Position numbers and translations under genes: made by a program. A DNA stretch of 64,000 nucleotides, from assembly GCA_036250225.1 (NCBI GenBank), contig JAPZLL010000018.1, positions 620,001-684,000 of the forward strand, given 5' to 3'. The notes below the pieces were generated by a model, which saw nothing but the letters and a program-made list of their open reading frames with translations, did no database searches and was not told the origin of the DNA. This DNA is from Cercophora sp. LCS_1 (Eukaryota; Ascomycota; Sordariomycetes; Sordariales; Lasiosphaeriaceae). How positions within the stretch are numbered: the first letter of the stretch is position 1; every line of letters begins with the position of its first letter. Shown piece by piece: positions 1-10,740 of the stretch.

Positions 1-26
1 AGCTTGTCGACGTCGGTGTAGCCCAT
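1..26 (-). CDS. 5' end of a gene leaving the window, transketolase-like N-terminus
   Basis: An ATG at 26 on the minus strand opens the frame MGYTDVDK and runs off the left edge. Fungal transketolases begin with a very similar MGYTD(V/I)D segment just before the conserved thiamine-diphosphate region, so transketolase is the best guess. Eight codons cannot prove it. The start itself is plausible: a purine (A) at -3 and an untranslated GC-rich leader follow to the right. Confidence 0.3.
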
Positions 27-1242
27 GGTTGCGAGATTGAACAGGAAACTGGCAGCCTAGGGGTATCTGAATGGGAGCGGGAGGGTTGCGGATGTAAAAG
101 AGAGGAATTGGGCGGGCGAGAGGTGGGGTGTTGTTTTATGTTGGCGACTGGTTGGGGTGGAGGGGTCGTCGAGATTTCCGACACTTTTTGGCTCACAAAG
201 GTGGGGTAGCGCTGTCCGCCCACCCACTGCACCCAGGCCTGGGAGCTCTTCTGGGCGTTCTGGTTCGCCCGGATGAATGCACGTTGTGGAGATCTCTCAC
301 CTGAACTCAACTGCCAGGCCAGCTATTTTTTTTCTCACCATTTCATTCCTACCATCGGAGCTCTCTGACGTCGAGGACTTGGACCCCTGTTCGCCCCTCG
401 ACATCAACGACATCCCAATCCCACTGGTATGGGAGCTCGAGTTGGCCGGCCCGGGCCCTGAGTTAAACATTCGGGAGCTTCGAATGAGACTGCCGAGCCT
501 TTTCTGGGTACTCGTTTCCAATGCGATGGTCGATCAAGCACCCGAAAGTTTCGCTCAGTCAGCAGCGCCTTATCCCGCTGCAATGGACTGCAGGGAGTCG
601 ACGCTCGATTCGCCGTCTCGCTCCTTGGTCGCGCACAACAAGGCAGTCGAAAGGCGCTCTTTGTAATCGCAAACCGACTTTTCTCTTATCTGGCGTCCCA
701 CGGGCTCCGGAAGATGAGATTTCCGCCTCTGCTCCGCGCAGGTGCTGGCTCCTTTATCAGGGGCGACCTCGCGGGAGCTCCGCGGGGCGTCAAGCCCACA
801 AGGTGGGCGGCGCATCACCAAGTCCCGGCAGCGATGCCGTAACCGGTAGCTCCGAAGATGCCGTGGCATGCCTCTTCCTGCGGCCACGATTGGCCGGGCG
901 CCATGACTACTTGCCGTCCTCACCAAAGTGGAAGTAACTGAACGAGCTTCGTCAAACCGATAACGAGGCCCGTTCTGCCTAGCCCAAGCGCCTTGACAAG
1001 GTACGGGAGCTCCATCTCTCTCCATCGTGCTCCACCGTTCCCGGTAAAATTGAAGCTGTCGCATTCTGAAATAGAGCCGGTGGGCTGGACCCTGAACCTT
1101 GAAGCTTCCGTTGCGTCCGTCAAGGTCCTTGCATGCGGGTCGGGTTAGGGTTGAGATGAAAGTTGGGATTGACTTCTGATGCCCCACGTTGTAAAAGCTG
1201 CTGCAAAATCAAGTGTGCAAAACTTTATCACCATAAATCGCA
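27..1242. other. Intergenic region shared by the left-edge gene and BMT6
   Basis: No supported gene is seen. Long frames here lack fungal codon preference and recognisable sequence. As the flanking genes diverge, it should hold both promoters. The only clear motif is the telomere-repeat-like box at 1142-1153. Confidence 0.5.
1142..1153 (+). promoter_or_regulatory. Telobox-like element upstream of BMT6
   Basis: GGGTTAGGGTTG lies 90 bp before the BMT6 start. The identical 12-mer occurs at 22146-22157, and close relatives at 5783, 13611 and 17638. Binding by a Tbf1- or Reb1-like Myb factor is an inference from yeast. Confidence 0.45.
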
Positions 1243-2397
1243 ATGGGTAGACCGCAAGGAAACAAAAAGGGCAAAGAGACCTCGTTTGGTAGGGCAAAGC
1301 CGAACAACAGCAACAGCAACAATACCAAAAAAGCTCCCGCAAAGAAAGATGTCCCAAAAGAGGAGCCCGCGCCACCACCACCCCGAGTGGACGACGAGAC
1401 AAGAAAACAGCAACAGGGCCTCATAAACATCTTCAGAAACACCTTTTCAGATATACTGTCCTCAAGCAGCTTTGCCTCCACCCTACAGTCCGTGAAGCAG
1501 GCTCTGTTCGACCGCGACTTTGCCCGTGCCTTTGGCACCGAAGAATATCTCCAGGTCTATGCGGCCCGATACAGCCCCACGAGAGCCGTGTGCTACGCCT
1601 CCATTTTGGCTGGCATCAGCGACCACTTGGAGCCGGTCTCCTGCGCAGCTCCTCAGCTCCCGACCCCGGCCCCAGACTCGGACCCGGAGGCTGGCCCCAC
1701 TTCGCCGCCCCGAACACTCCGGGTGCTTTCCGTCGGAGGCGGGGCTGCCGAAGTCGTGGCCTTTGGCGCCTACCTCGCTCAACTTCCACCGTCACCGGCG
1801 GTTCACGGTGCAGTTACGCTTTTGGACTCAGCAGCATGGGGTCTCATCGTCGCCTCCCTCACAACCAGTCTGACAAGCACACCCCCACCACCTAAAAACG
1901 CCACCACATCAACCACACAACCCACAGACGCACCGCTGGTCGACCCCAAACTATTCTCATCCGCATTTTCCCAGCAAGACGTCCTCGCTCTGGACGACAA
2001 GACATTTCCGCCACTCCTAGGCGACACACCCCTCCTCATCACCCTGCTCTTCACCCTCAACGAGCTTTTCACCACGGCCGGCATCGGCAAGACGACCAAG
2101 TTTCTCCTCAACTTGACATCCGTTGTCCCCATCGGCTCCCTTTTGTTGGTTGTCGACAGCCCAGGGAGCTACTCCGAGACCACCCTCGGCAAGGAAGCCA
2201 AACGGTATCCAATGCAATGGCTCCTAGACCGTATCATTCTCGGGACACAGAGAGAGCCCATTGCGGGGCGAAAATGGACCAAACTCGAGTCGCAGGACTC
2301 GACATGGTTTCGCCTCGCTGATTCACTTAGCTTCCCGATCCCGCTGGAAAATATGCGATACCAGATGCATCTCTACAGAGCCGAAGACGCCGAGTGA
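1243..2397 (+). CDS. bmt6: 25S rRNA (uridine-N3) methyltransferase, BMT6 family
   Basis: Single-exon gene of 384 residues. It resembles the yeast Bmt6 family (Methyltransf_34), which uses S-adenosylmethionine to methylate a uridine in large-subunit rRNA in the nucleolus. A lysine/asparagine-rich tail (about 1-50) precedes the family's conserved segment with FRNTFSDIL and YSPTRAVCYAS. The SAM-binding glycine loop is LSVGGGAAEVVAFG at about residues 161-174, followed by the acidic second strand (VTLLDSA). LFTLNELF and the C-terminal YQMHLYRAE also look family-typical. The start was chosen because no upstream in-frame ATG exists near it. It lies tail to tail with the Sac2-like gene, with only 91 bp between the stop codons. 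Confidence 0.85.
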   Translation: MGRPQGNKKGKETSFGRAKPNNSNSNNTKKAPAKKDVPKEEPAPPPPRVDDETRKQQQGLINIFRNTFSDILSSSSFASTLQSVKQALFDRDFARAFGTEEYLQVYAARYSPTRAVCYASILAGISDHLEPVSCAAPQLPTPAPDSDPEAGPTSPPRTLRVLSVGGGAAEVVAFGAYLAQLPPSPAVHGAVTLLDSAAWGLIVASLTTSLTSTPPPPKNATTSTTQPTDAPLVDPKLFSSAFSQQDVLALDDKTFPPLLGDTPLLITLLFTLNELFTTAGIGKTTKFLLNLTSVVPIGSLLLVVDSPGSYSETTLGKEAKRYPMQWLLDRIILGTQREPIAGRKWTKLESQDSTWFRLADSLSFPIPLENMRYQMHLYRAEDAE

Positions 2398-2488
2398 GTC
2401 GGAGGTCTGAATGTCTGTCATGCTATCAACTATTAACGTACGGCTTTGCTGGCTACTATATACCACCGAGAGAAAATCGCTATGCTAT

Positions 2489-5400
2489 TTACGCCCAAAC
2501 AAACTTCTTGATCGAATGCCCCAGCTGCTCTAGCAGTCCCGTGTTCTTCCTCGCCTCGGCCAGTGATATGATGTCCCCCTTTTCAATCACGCCCGCCTCC
2601 TCGGGCTTGGTGCCCGCCAGCCGAGGCTGGTTATGAATCACGAGACGCTCAATCTCCGCCGCGATGACCACGACTTGTTGAATCTCCGTAAGACGTGTAA
2701 TGGCACCCGGTTCGTCTTGCTTGGCCGTGGGATCCGCTACCGATGTCTGGCTGTGAAGTGCTTTGAGGGCAATCCTGCGTGTGGGCGGCGCTGCTGGTTG
2801 TCCACGACCGAAGGGCAAAAAGCCCGCGATACCGCCTGATGATGCCTCTTGTGGCTTGCCGCCTGGCCGTCCCGACATGGATGACAACGACCGGGTGTTG
2901 ACGCGCGTAACATCGGTACTACCGGGTTTGTACTCGACCACCAAGCCGACATTGCGCATCTCATCGACCTGGGCAGCCGAGATGGTGGACGTGATATATG
3001 TCCCGAATTTGATCTTTTGCACGTGGGCGAGATCAACCCGCTCAAAGGATGAGATCTTGTCGAGGTTCCAGTCAAACCGGCAGAGATAGAGGGCGACATC
3101 GGTCAACAAGAGGACTGCTTCCTCGAACGTCGCCGAGCGGACCGTATCTGGGGTCGAGGGCGTGAGGAAGGTCCAGCCACCGATGACCTCTTCGGATTCA
3201 TCCTCTACAGCGCGCTTTTGGCAGAGGTCGATGGCCTGCTGTCTCATGTTTTGCATAGAGACCGCTGGATCCTTGGTCATCATGTTTGCCTCAAACTCCT
3301 CGAAGACGAGCGACGTGACATTCCCCAGGAGGAAGTCGATCGTTGTCTGAAGAAAAAAGTCATTGAACATGCTGTCAACGTTAGCAAGAGCATCCATCGT
3401 TGACACATATCACAAGACTTACCCATTGAACAACCTGGTCAGCGAGAGCCCAGCATCCGTTAACGCGCCCCTATAATTCCTCTTCCTGGTCCTCGTATAG
3501 TCTCCCTTCATCGCCCCGGTCGAGGCATACTGCTTGGAAATTGCATCCCCGTTATCAGCCCACAGCGTATTGAACCACGCATTCTCCTGGTCCTTTTGCG
3601 CCGTCATATCGAACCCCTCAGCCTTGAGCTGCACGTCCAGCATATGCTTGCCAAACGAGCTCTGACAAACATTTGTCCGATCCAAGCAATCCATGCAGTT
3701 CGTCCTCAGCACGCCCTTCTGCTTCTCAACCACTTTGTCGTCCACGACGACCGTGCTCCCGTACTCCTCCAACTTCTTGCCCAGGATCTGAAGCAAGAAC
3801 GACACATTCTCAAACTTCATCCCTCGACATACACTGTGAAAGTCGAACCACTCCCATTGCACGTCTTTGTCCCTCTCCTCTTCTTTCAACTTGGCCACAA
3901 CCCGTTCGTACTCCCGCCCAATCGTCGCCTCAACACCGTGCTTCTCCACCAGATTCACTACTTGCACGCCGCCATAGCGCACCTCCAACCCCTGAAAATG
4001 CTTCTTCAGCGCCGCGTAGTTCGTCTCTTCGGAATGCTGCATCACAGGCGCCGGTTTCAGACTATACGGCGACTGTGTGAAAAACAAGGGGAAACTGCCC
4101 CTGGTCTGGACAAATGAATACGCCTTTGCATTGCCATCCCACGTTGCGTCCGCCGGGCTGAGTATCTGCTCCGTCTCGACCGAGTTTGCCACATTCCCTT
4201 GTTCATCAATGCCCCGTCTTAGATACCGTAGACCAGCGCGCTTGGTACTCCGTCGCGAGATGACTGTGATATCGAACCGCTTCTCTGAAGGTCTCATATC
4301 CGCAGAGGCGCGTTCCGGAGGAGGTGAAGCCGGGTTGGACGACGGGTTGGAGAAGTCGGACAGCTCGAGCGACTCGGACATCTTTGGGTTTTCATTGTCA
4401 TCTGTCTGCGGCGGGTGGGAGTCCACGACGAAGGAGCGCTGTCCCACGAAACCTTGCATCAGGGGGAGTGCGAGGGTTTCAGCGCCGGAGGAAACAAAAC
4501 GGGAGATGATGTGGCGGTTCCAGAAGAAAGCCGGGTCTACGTGGTTGTGAAGGGGGACGGCCGGACCGTCGCTCTTGGAGAGGGGATGGGTGAGGTCGTA
4601 GTCATACGAGAAGTAAAAGGTGCGACTGGTGCCGAAGAGGATCTGTGTTGAACGGAGGAGTTTGGGGAGCAGGGCAAGCGCAGCTTCACTTCCGGCCGCA
4701 CTCTCGGGGATGGGGACCTTGCGCGGAAGCGCGCCACCAGTCTTGTTGGGGTCAGATGACGAGGATGAAGACGAAGACTCTTCGATTGCCTGCTCGGGAC
4801 TCAATCCCATGCTGCGCTTCTGGTCTTGAGCCCAGCCCGATCGGCTGAACCACCGCTGAGCAAAACGCCCGTAGCTACCGCGGCGTGAAATGACGTCCTC
4901 GGCGATACTGCTACGGACGGTGCTGTTGGCCGTGGCCTTGTTGGACCAGTCGGCCTCGGACGCCTCATCGTCAACCTCGTCGACGCTTGTTCGGGACAGT
5001 GGGGCATCCTCATCGTCACTTTCACTGCCCGAGGTGTCACCGTCGTTGGCCACGCGCGCGTCGAGGGTTGCGACAGTTTTGACGATGGCGTCACTAGCGT
5101 CCTTTTGCGAAGAGCATGGAGTCAAGGCAACTTCGGTGACAACGTAGATGGGGAGACCGCGAATCTGAGCAACTTGCTGCCGCCGCGTTATGGAAATAAG
5201 GTAGTTGTAGTTGAACACAGTGATCAAACCTATCGGGGAGCGTGTTAGCCCAGGGACGTATGGCGTAGGTGAGGTCGCAATAGGGGTCTCGACGAACCGA
5301 CGATGCCAAAGGCTTCAAAGGAGGAATTGGGCGCCCCAATATCGGGCACCGAGTCCCTTGGAGCCGGTGATATGGAAGCATCTCCGTATTTGATCCTGTA

Positions 5401-5499
5401 CAAATGTGAAAAGCGTGGGTCCTTTTTGGAGTTCAGGGGTTGAAGAATCAAGCCGTCGACTGCGGCGCAGATAATGACTTTGCGCGCGAGACTCGGCAT
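2489..5499 (-). CDS. Sac2/INPP5F-like phosphoinositide phosphatase
   Basis: Three exons: 5499-5298, 5229-3423, 3371-2489, giving 963 residues; all junctions keep frame. The SAC domain removes phosphates from phosphoinositides on endomembranes. The catalytic Cx5R(T) loop is visible as CMDCLDRTN near residue 585, inside RTNCMDCLDRTN. After the SAC domain, roughly residues 700-830 match the hSac2 homology domain of the INPP5F/Sac2 group, so this is not the ER-anchored Sac1, which ends in two membrane spans. No membrane segment is evident here. The N-terminal start MPSLARK was preferred over an upstream ATG 11 codons earlier because SAC proteins begin near it. The substrate (PI4P or others) cannot be told from sequence alone. 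Confidence 0.85.
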
Positions 5500-5936
5500 T
5501 TTCTGTCGCAAGAGATTTCCATGCGACGACAAAAGTTTACGGTCAGAGGAGAACAGACGATAGCACGGACTTAGGTGGTTTGGTTTACAGGGTCAGCAGG
5601 GCAATCAATATTCGTACCTGACCGACCCGCGGGGTGTGGGAGTGGGAGGAGCCGGTCTCACATCCATCCATCATAGGCGCCGCTGATGTATGCATGGCGG
5701 GGCACGTTGCAGACGCGGGTAGGTGTCATTCGTCATTCCGCAGCTTCCCCCACATCGGCTTGGGATTTTGGGACGCACACAGAACCCTAACCCGTCACTT
5801 GATTCTGGAGATTTGCCTTTTGGAGAACTTTGAATTTTGTTTTGCTTCAGATTGCTGAGACCTTGTTCATCGACAGTATCCTGGCCACAACTACGCGCGT
5901 AGCGTATTTCCATTTATTCCACTCCATCTCATTCCT
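5500..5936. other. Sac2-like promoter and SNU13 3' region
   Basis: No gene seen in this 437-bp stretch. It should contain the Sac2-like promoter (reading leftward) and the SNU13 3' end. It includes a telobox at 5783-5793. Confidence 0.5.
5783..5793 (-). promoter_or_regulatory. Telobox-like element upstream of the Sac2-like gene
   Basis: AACCCTAACCC on the plus strand, i.e. GGGTTAGGGTT read toward the Sac2-like start, about 285 bp upstream of it. Confidence 0.4.
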
Positions 5937-6475
5937 TTACATAGCCAGTCTCTCCACCTTGTCCCTGAGGGCGCGGATCTTGGCGTTGAGGTCGGACGCC
6001 TCATTGGAAGTGAGGGAAACGGCGATAACGGGACGCGAGACACCGCAAGCACGGCCGATGGCGATCTTGCTGGGCAAGAAAACGTAGCTAGGTCGCGTTA
6101 GCGAAGGCGCCGCAGGGGGCGCTGGGAAAACGCACGGAACGTTCTTCTCCTCGGCAAGGAGGGGGAGATGGAGGACGATGCTCAGGGGCTGGGTATCGGC
6201 AGCGAGAATGATAAGCTCGCTAGTACCGCGAGAGACCCTACAACTTGTCAGTGATTTGCAGAACAGAAACCGACAATAGATCGACATACGACTTGGTGGC
6301 CTCGTTGGCTGGTATACGGTCAGTATCGCCCTCAAATTTGCGACAAGATCCAATGCTACTTACCTCCCTTCTTGAGCTGTCTGTAGTGGCTAGCTTGCTG
6401 GATGCAGTCCAGAATCTCCTGGACAAGCGCTCCATCCTCGGCCTTGGGCCAGGCAGCCGACTCGTTTTGCGACAT
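5937..6475 (-). CDS. snu13: SNU13, 15.5-kDa kink-turn RNA-binding protein
   Basis: Four exons: 6475-6364, 6308-6290, 6237-6136, 6087-5937, giving 127 residues, the normal length of Snu13. The protein is a single L7Ae/NHP2-type domain that binds kink-turns in U4 snRNA and box C/D snoRNAs, so it serves both splicing and rRNA 2'-O-methylation. Family marks include RQLKKGANEATKS, SRGTSELIILAAD, HLPLLAEEKNVPY and RACGVSRPVIA. The second exon is only 19 nt. Introns carry good GT donors (GTAAGT, GTATGT) and a GCTAAC branch box in the last one. The gene is divergent with the V-ATPase subunit c gene across 483 bp. Confidence 0.93.
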
Positions 6476-6958
6476 GGTGATCTGGGTATTAGTAGATTCT
6501 CCGAAAAATATATCGAGTGTTATTCCAGGGTTCACTGCGGTTGCTCGCCCCGGAGATTGGTGCTGGAGAGCAAGTTGTTGTGGAAAGGTGCACAAATGCT
6601 TCAGCAAAAGAATGCGACAAAGTTTGGAAGACAGAAAAAAAAGAATGGGTCAAACGGCCGAGGCTTTTGGCGGTGTGGGCGGCAGAAAATGGAGCTGAAG
6701 TTGACTGGAGACCTGCTTAGCTAATCGTGCATGGCCCAAGGTACCTGCCAACCGGAGGACGGCAAAAGCTTGCCCCCCAAGCCCAGGTGCTTTCAATCAG
6801 CCAACCTGGAAACACCTCACATCGACAACGACCAGACGCCCATCTCGATCGCGGCTCGCAAATCCAACAGGTTCATCGCGCACCCGACTCCATCTTTCTC
6901 AAAAACACTCTTCCCACTTTATTAGCTTGTCGATACAGCTTCGAGCCCCTTTTTCACA
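6476..6958. promoter_or_regulatory. Divergent promoter region of SNU13 and VMA3
   Basis: 483 bp between two divergent starts. No gene seen. No TATA box or shared regulatory motif was recognised. Confidence 0.5.
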
Positions 6959-7822
6959 ATGTCGGACCTTTGGTAAGTCTCAATCTGCCCAGTCCTGACG
7001 CGACCGAGCTCTGCCTGCGTCGATGACGCCAGTTGCGGCCCCAAAGCATCGCGCTCTGTTGCATTGACTGTGCTCGTGGTTTTGTCCAAGTTGTATATGG
7101 CGTATGCTAACAGATGTCTTCCGTACAGCCCCGTTTACGCGGTTAGTACCTCCTCAGGCCTTGGTTGTTATCATCGTCAGCACCGTCGATGCTCCGCTAA
7201 ACGCCGGCTCCATCGATTCGAAACCCGACATCGCTTGCTAACCCGCATCATGTAGCCCTTCTTCGGTGCCATGGGCTGCACAGCAGCTATCGTCTTCACC
7301 TGCCTGGGTGCCTCGTACGGCACTGCCAAGTCGGGTGTTGGTATCGCTGCCATGGGTGTTCTCCGACCAGACCTCATCGTAAAGAGTATGTCGTCGGAAC
7401 AACCCGAGACCACATGGGATCCACACTAACAATCGTTAAGACATTGTCCCCGTCATTATGGCTGGTATCATCGGTATTTACGGTCTCGTCGTCTCCGTCC
7501 TGATCTCCGACGGTCTCTCACAGGATGGCTACGCTCTCTACACTGGTTTCATTCAGCTCGGTGCTGGTCTCGCTGTCGGTCTTGCCGGTCTGGCTGCTGG
7601 TTTCGCAATCGGTATTGTCGGTGATGCCGGTGTCCGTGGTACTGCTCAACAACCCAGGCTGTTCGTCGGCATGATTCTCATTCTCATTTTCGCCGAAGTC
7701 TTGGGTAAGCTCCGCTCCTCTCGTCCCCACTTGGTCACCCGTACTTACCTCAGTCAGGTCTGTACGGTCTCATTGTTGCCCTCCTCATGAACTCCAAGGC
7801 TACACTCAACACGGTGTGCTAA
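6959..7822 (+). CDS. vma3: V-type ATPase proteolipid subunit c
   Basis: Five exons: 6959-6972, 7129-7141, 7256-7385, 7441-7704, 7758-7822, giving 161 residues, the usual length. Subunit c forms the rotating proton ring of the vacuolar ATPase. Four hydrophobic helices are evident; the fourth carries the proton-binding glutamate in LILIFAEVLGLYG (about residue 138). The start MSDLCPVYAPFFGAMG appears only after joining a 14-nt first exon, a 13-nt second exon and the third exon, so the splicing is well supported by the protein. GVRGTAQQPRLFVGM, between helices 3 and 4, is the universal signature of the family. Confidence 0.95.
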
Positions 7823-8696
7823 ACACCCTTCGTCGTCGTGTGGATATCGGTCGGCAAGCTGTACCTATATTGCAGGATTTTGTATCCACGACACGAGTCA
7901 AGAACGAGTGAATCTGGGCGGCCTACGGAACCATGGTCCCTTTAATTAGGTTTTGTCACTGGCGCAACCTTGCGCTGCTGTTATTGGAGTTTGGCAATCA
8001 TGGGGATGCGGGCTCGCCGGTATATTATTAGGTGAGAGAACGGGTGATGTTTTGTGAGCGTAAGGGAATGGCACTGGGCATAATGGCTTTTCTGTCTCGC
8101 GGAACGTAACACATGTACTATTGTCACATTAGGCGGGGAGCTGGAACCATTGCGATGGGGGCAGCACAGGACGTTACTGGTTTCGTTGCTGTCACGATAG
8201 AAGGGAAGAAGGGACAGATTGCAGTCTAGATTTCAATCGTGTTCCTTGTTCTAGTGGCTTGAGTTTGCATGTTCTGTTCTGCTTTGCGATTACATTTACG
8301 TCCGTTGCCTGGCGAGTGTTGAGCAACATCTCTAGGCGCGTCGAGTTTGTTTGATTTCACAAAACTACACACACTTGAGCAACAAGTTGATATATAGACG
8401 CTAAAGGTAATTGATGTACACGAAAGCATTAGCATTAACGTTTGGCAAAAAGTGTGCCCTTGGCTTCATAGCAACCACTCCGTTTTGGTGCACCCGGAAC
8501 CACCCGTGTGTTCTCTCCGCCATCGATCCGATTCATGATGCATGCCTATACGATTCCAAGCCATTCAGCGCAGGAGAGCCAACTATGCGCGCATTGCTTC
8601 GCTCGCTGGCTTCGCTTCTCTCATAACTCAACACAACCTAACCTAATCGAACGGTTTAAACTGAATCGAATAAACCCCCTTTGCATGCAAGGTGAT
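7823..8696. other. Convergent 3' regions of VMA3 and ERG4
   Basis: 874 bp between two stop codons. AT-richer than the flanks and without a supported gene. It should hold the two 3' untranslated regions. Confidence 0.5.
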
Positions 8697-10740
8697 TTAG
8701 ATGACATACTGTACTATTCGTTAGTTCGCTAGTCCATGTGGAGACAGGAAGGAGGAAAACTCACAGGGATGAACAAATAAGGCACTGTCTTCTCGTACTC
8801 CTTCCATGCGTCGCCGTACTTTTGCCTGCACCGGTGGATATCCCGCCAGGCGCGGTGGGCAATCATGGTGACGAAGAAGACGGGATAGAACCAGGGGAAT
8901 GGGCTGGCGAAGCCCGTGATGAGACCCCAGTTCGTGGCAAAGAAGACGTCGCAGGTGTAGTGCACCTTGCGCGCAAGACCGTACCAGCCATCGGCGAGGA
9001 TACGGTCGCCCTGTCCGGTCTCAATAACACGCGGGTTCTGGATCGTCTGCCACGGGACCTGGGGGAACGTGTTGCGCTTGATCATCTTGCCACGCTCCAT
9101 GGCGCGGAAGCGGTTCTTCTGGCTGTTGCAGCTGTCCCAGACCCAGTAGACAAAGATGTAGCCAATGTACATGATAGCGAGGATGAGCGGGTGGTGGCGG
9201 TACTCCGAGGGGTGGTGCTTGGCCAGGTAGATGGTGCAGTGGCAGTAGGAGAGGGGAACGCCGGCGAGGTTCCAGAAGATGAGCATGAAGCCCCACTTCT
9301 CGTAGTACATGTCCCAGGTGGTGATGATGAGCTCCTCACCCTTGGCGCAGGCGTTGGCATAGAGGAAGTGGGCCATGACGAGGAAGCCGACTTCGCCCGA
9401 CACGTAGCCGTACTGCTCGTACTGGCGGAGAGCGGTGCCCAGGGAGAGCAGGAACAGGATGTACCAGGGGAGGCGGACCTCGAAGAACATCTTGAAGTCG
9501 AGGATACCAAACATGCGCGGGTTCAGCTCGGCGCCCATGAAGAAGTCGTACACATGGTTGCCGGACATGCGGTGGGTCGCGCCACGCGCAAAGGCGGAGA
9601 TGTAGGCAACAATGCTGACCAGGAAGCCGGAGATGATGGCGACGCTCATGATGGGACCAAACTCATCGATGATAGTCGACAGGCGGAAGAGCCCGGTGAA
9701 GTTGAGGAACAAAACGGTGGCAATGGTGACATAGAAGGAGACGTAGGCCGAGCAGTAGTATTTCAGCTGCTCGCCGCCCTTGTGAGGGAGCGGCTTGCCA
9801 AAGCCCCAGACACCAGGCATCAAGCAGTAGCATGCGCCCTCGAACAGGAAGAAGGTCCAGTAGATGGCCCACGCCTTTGCGTGCGGGAAGGCACCGGTGT
9901 AGGCGAGGTTGACGAGGTGAAGACCGAATTCCTTCAGGCTCTGGCCCTCAGCGGGGAGGGGAAAGAGGCCATCATAATACTCGGCGCCAATCCACATATA
10001 CCACATGAGGATAGGGAATCCAATCATCATGAGGGCCACAAACGGGGGGCCGCCGAACTCATACTCGCCCGAGTAGTCGACCTTGGGGTCGAGACCGGGC
10101 CTCCAGCCGTCCACAATTTTTTCGTCAGCGTCGCCATTGGCCTGGCCATTCGCCTTCGTCTGGCCATTGACGGCTTCGTTGAGCCCCTTCCGGTTCATCT
10201 CGGGCTCGTCGGGGGTTGTGGGGACCGTAGACTGCTGGCTGGCGTCCTCGTCGTCCTCTCCGAGATGCTCGATGAACTTGGCGGTGCCACGTCTCCTCAA
10301 GGTTCCTCGTTGCCTCGTCGTGTTTTCCGGTGCAGAACTGGAATCTCCGTCGGAGTCGGCTGGGAACTGGGACTTGCGACGGGTTGTTCGGCGAGCGGGT
10401 GTTTCTACCATGCCCTCGAAGAGCTCCTTCTTCCTGTTTACGTGTCAGTCCCGAGCTTCCCCAAGTGTGGGCAACGCCTCCGTCGCCATTGCGCGCCCGA
10501 AACCCCTCTCTGTGCGACTGCCATCGGAGGACAGGCAGCCCCCTCGACCAAGGGGCTGTTTCTCTCTCCTGGGTACCGGTAGTGGCAATGTGGCTTGGTC
10601 AACAACCCGCACCGTTTTCCACATATAAACAACCGTCCCAAAACGAGCCAGGACCAAACCCCCAAAAGCAAGACGTCTGAAAGCACAGGAACCACTGTCA
10701 CATACCTAGGAGTCTGCCGCAGAGAATATCTCGTCGACAT
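8697..10740 (-). CDS. erg4: Delta(24(24(1)))-sterol reductase, last step of ergosterol synthesis
   Basis: Proposed exons 10740-10706, 10433-8765, 8708-8697 give 571 residues. Erg4 is a multi-span ER enzyme that reduces the C24(28) double bond with NADPH to make ergosterol. Family blocks are plain: GNHVYDFFMGAELNPR, GEELIITTWDMYYEKWGFM and WNLAGVPLSYCHCT. The last exon is only four codons including the stop; splicing replaces a read-through tail with the expected VPYLFIPYVI end and has a CTAAC box before its CAG. The first exon (MSTRYSLRQTPR) is joined over a 272-bp intron to KKELFEGMVETP; phase fits exactly and a TATAAAG lies 38 bp upstream of its ATG. A simpler start at 10411 (MVETPAR) would give 552 residues. 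Confidence 0.9.

Noticed and set aside
570..1187. 205-codon minus-strand frame between the left-edge gene and BMT6
   Set aside because: Arg-rich composition, no family, and contains the promoter telobox; treated as chance.
8738..10582. 614-codon plus-strand open frame
   Set aside because: It is the exact antisense of ERG4; its Glu/Gly/Val-rich translation is the complement of C-ending codons and matches no family.
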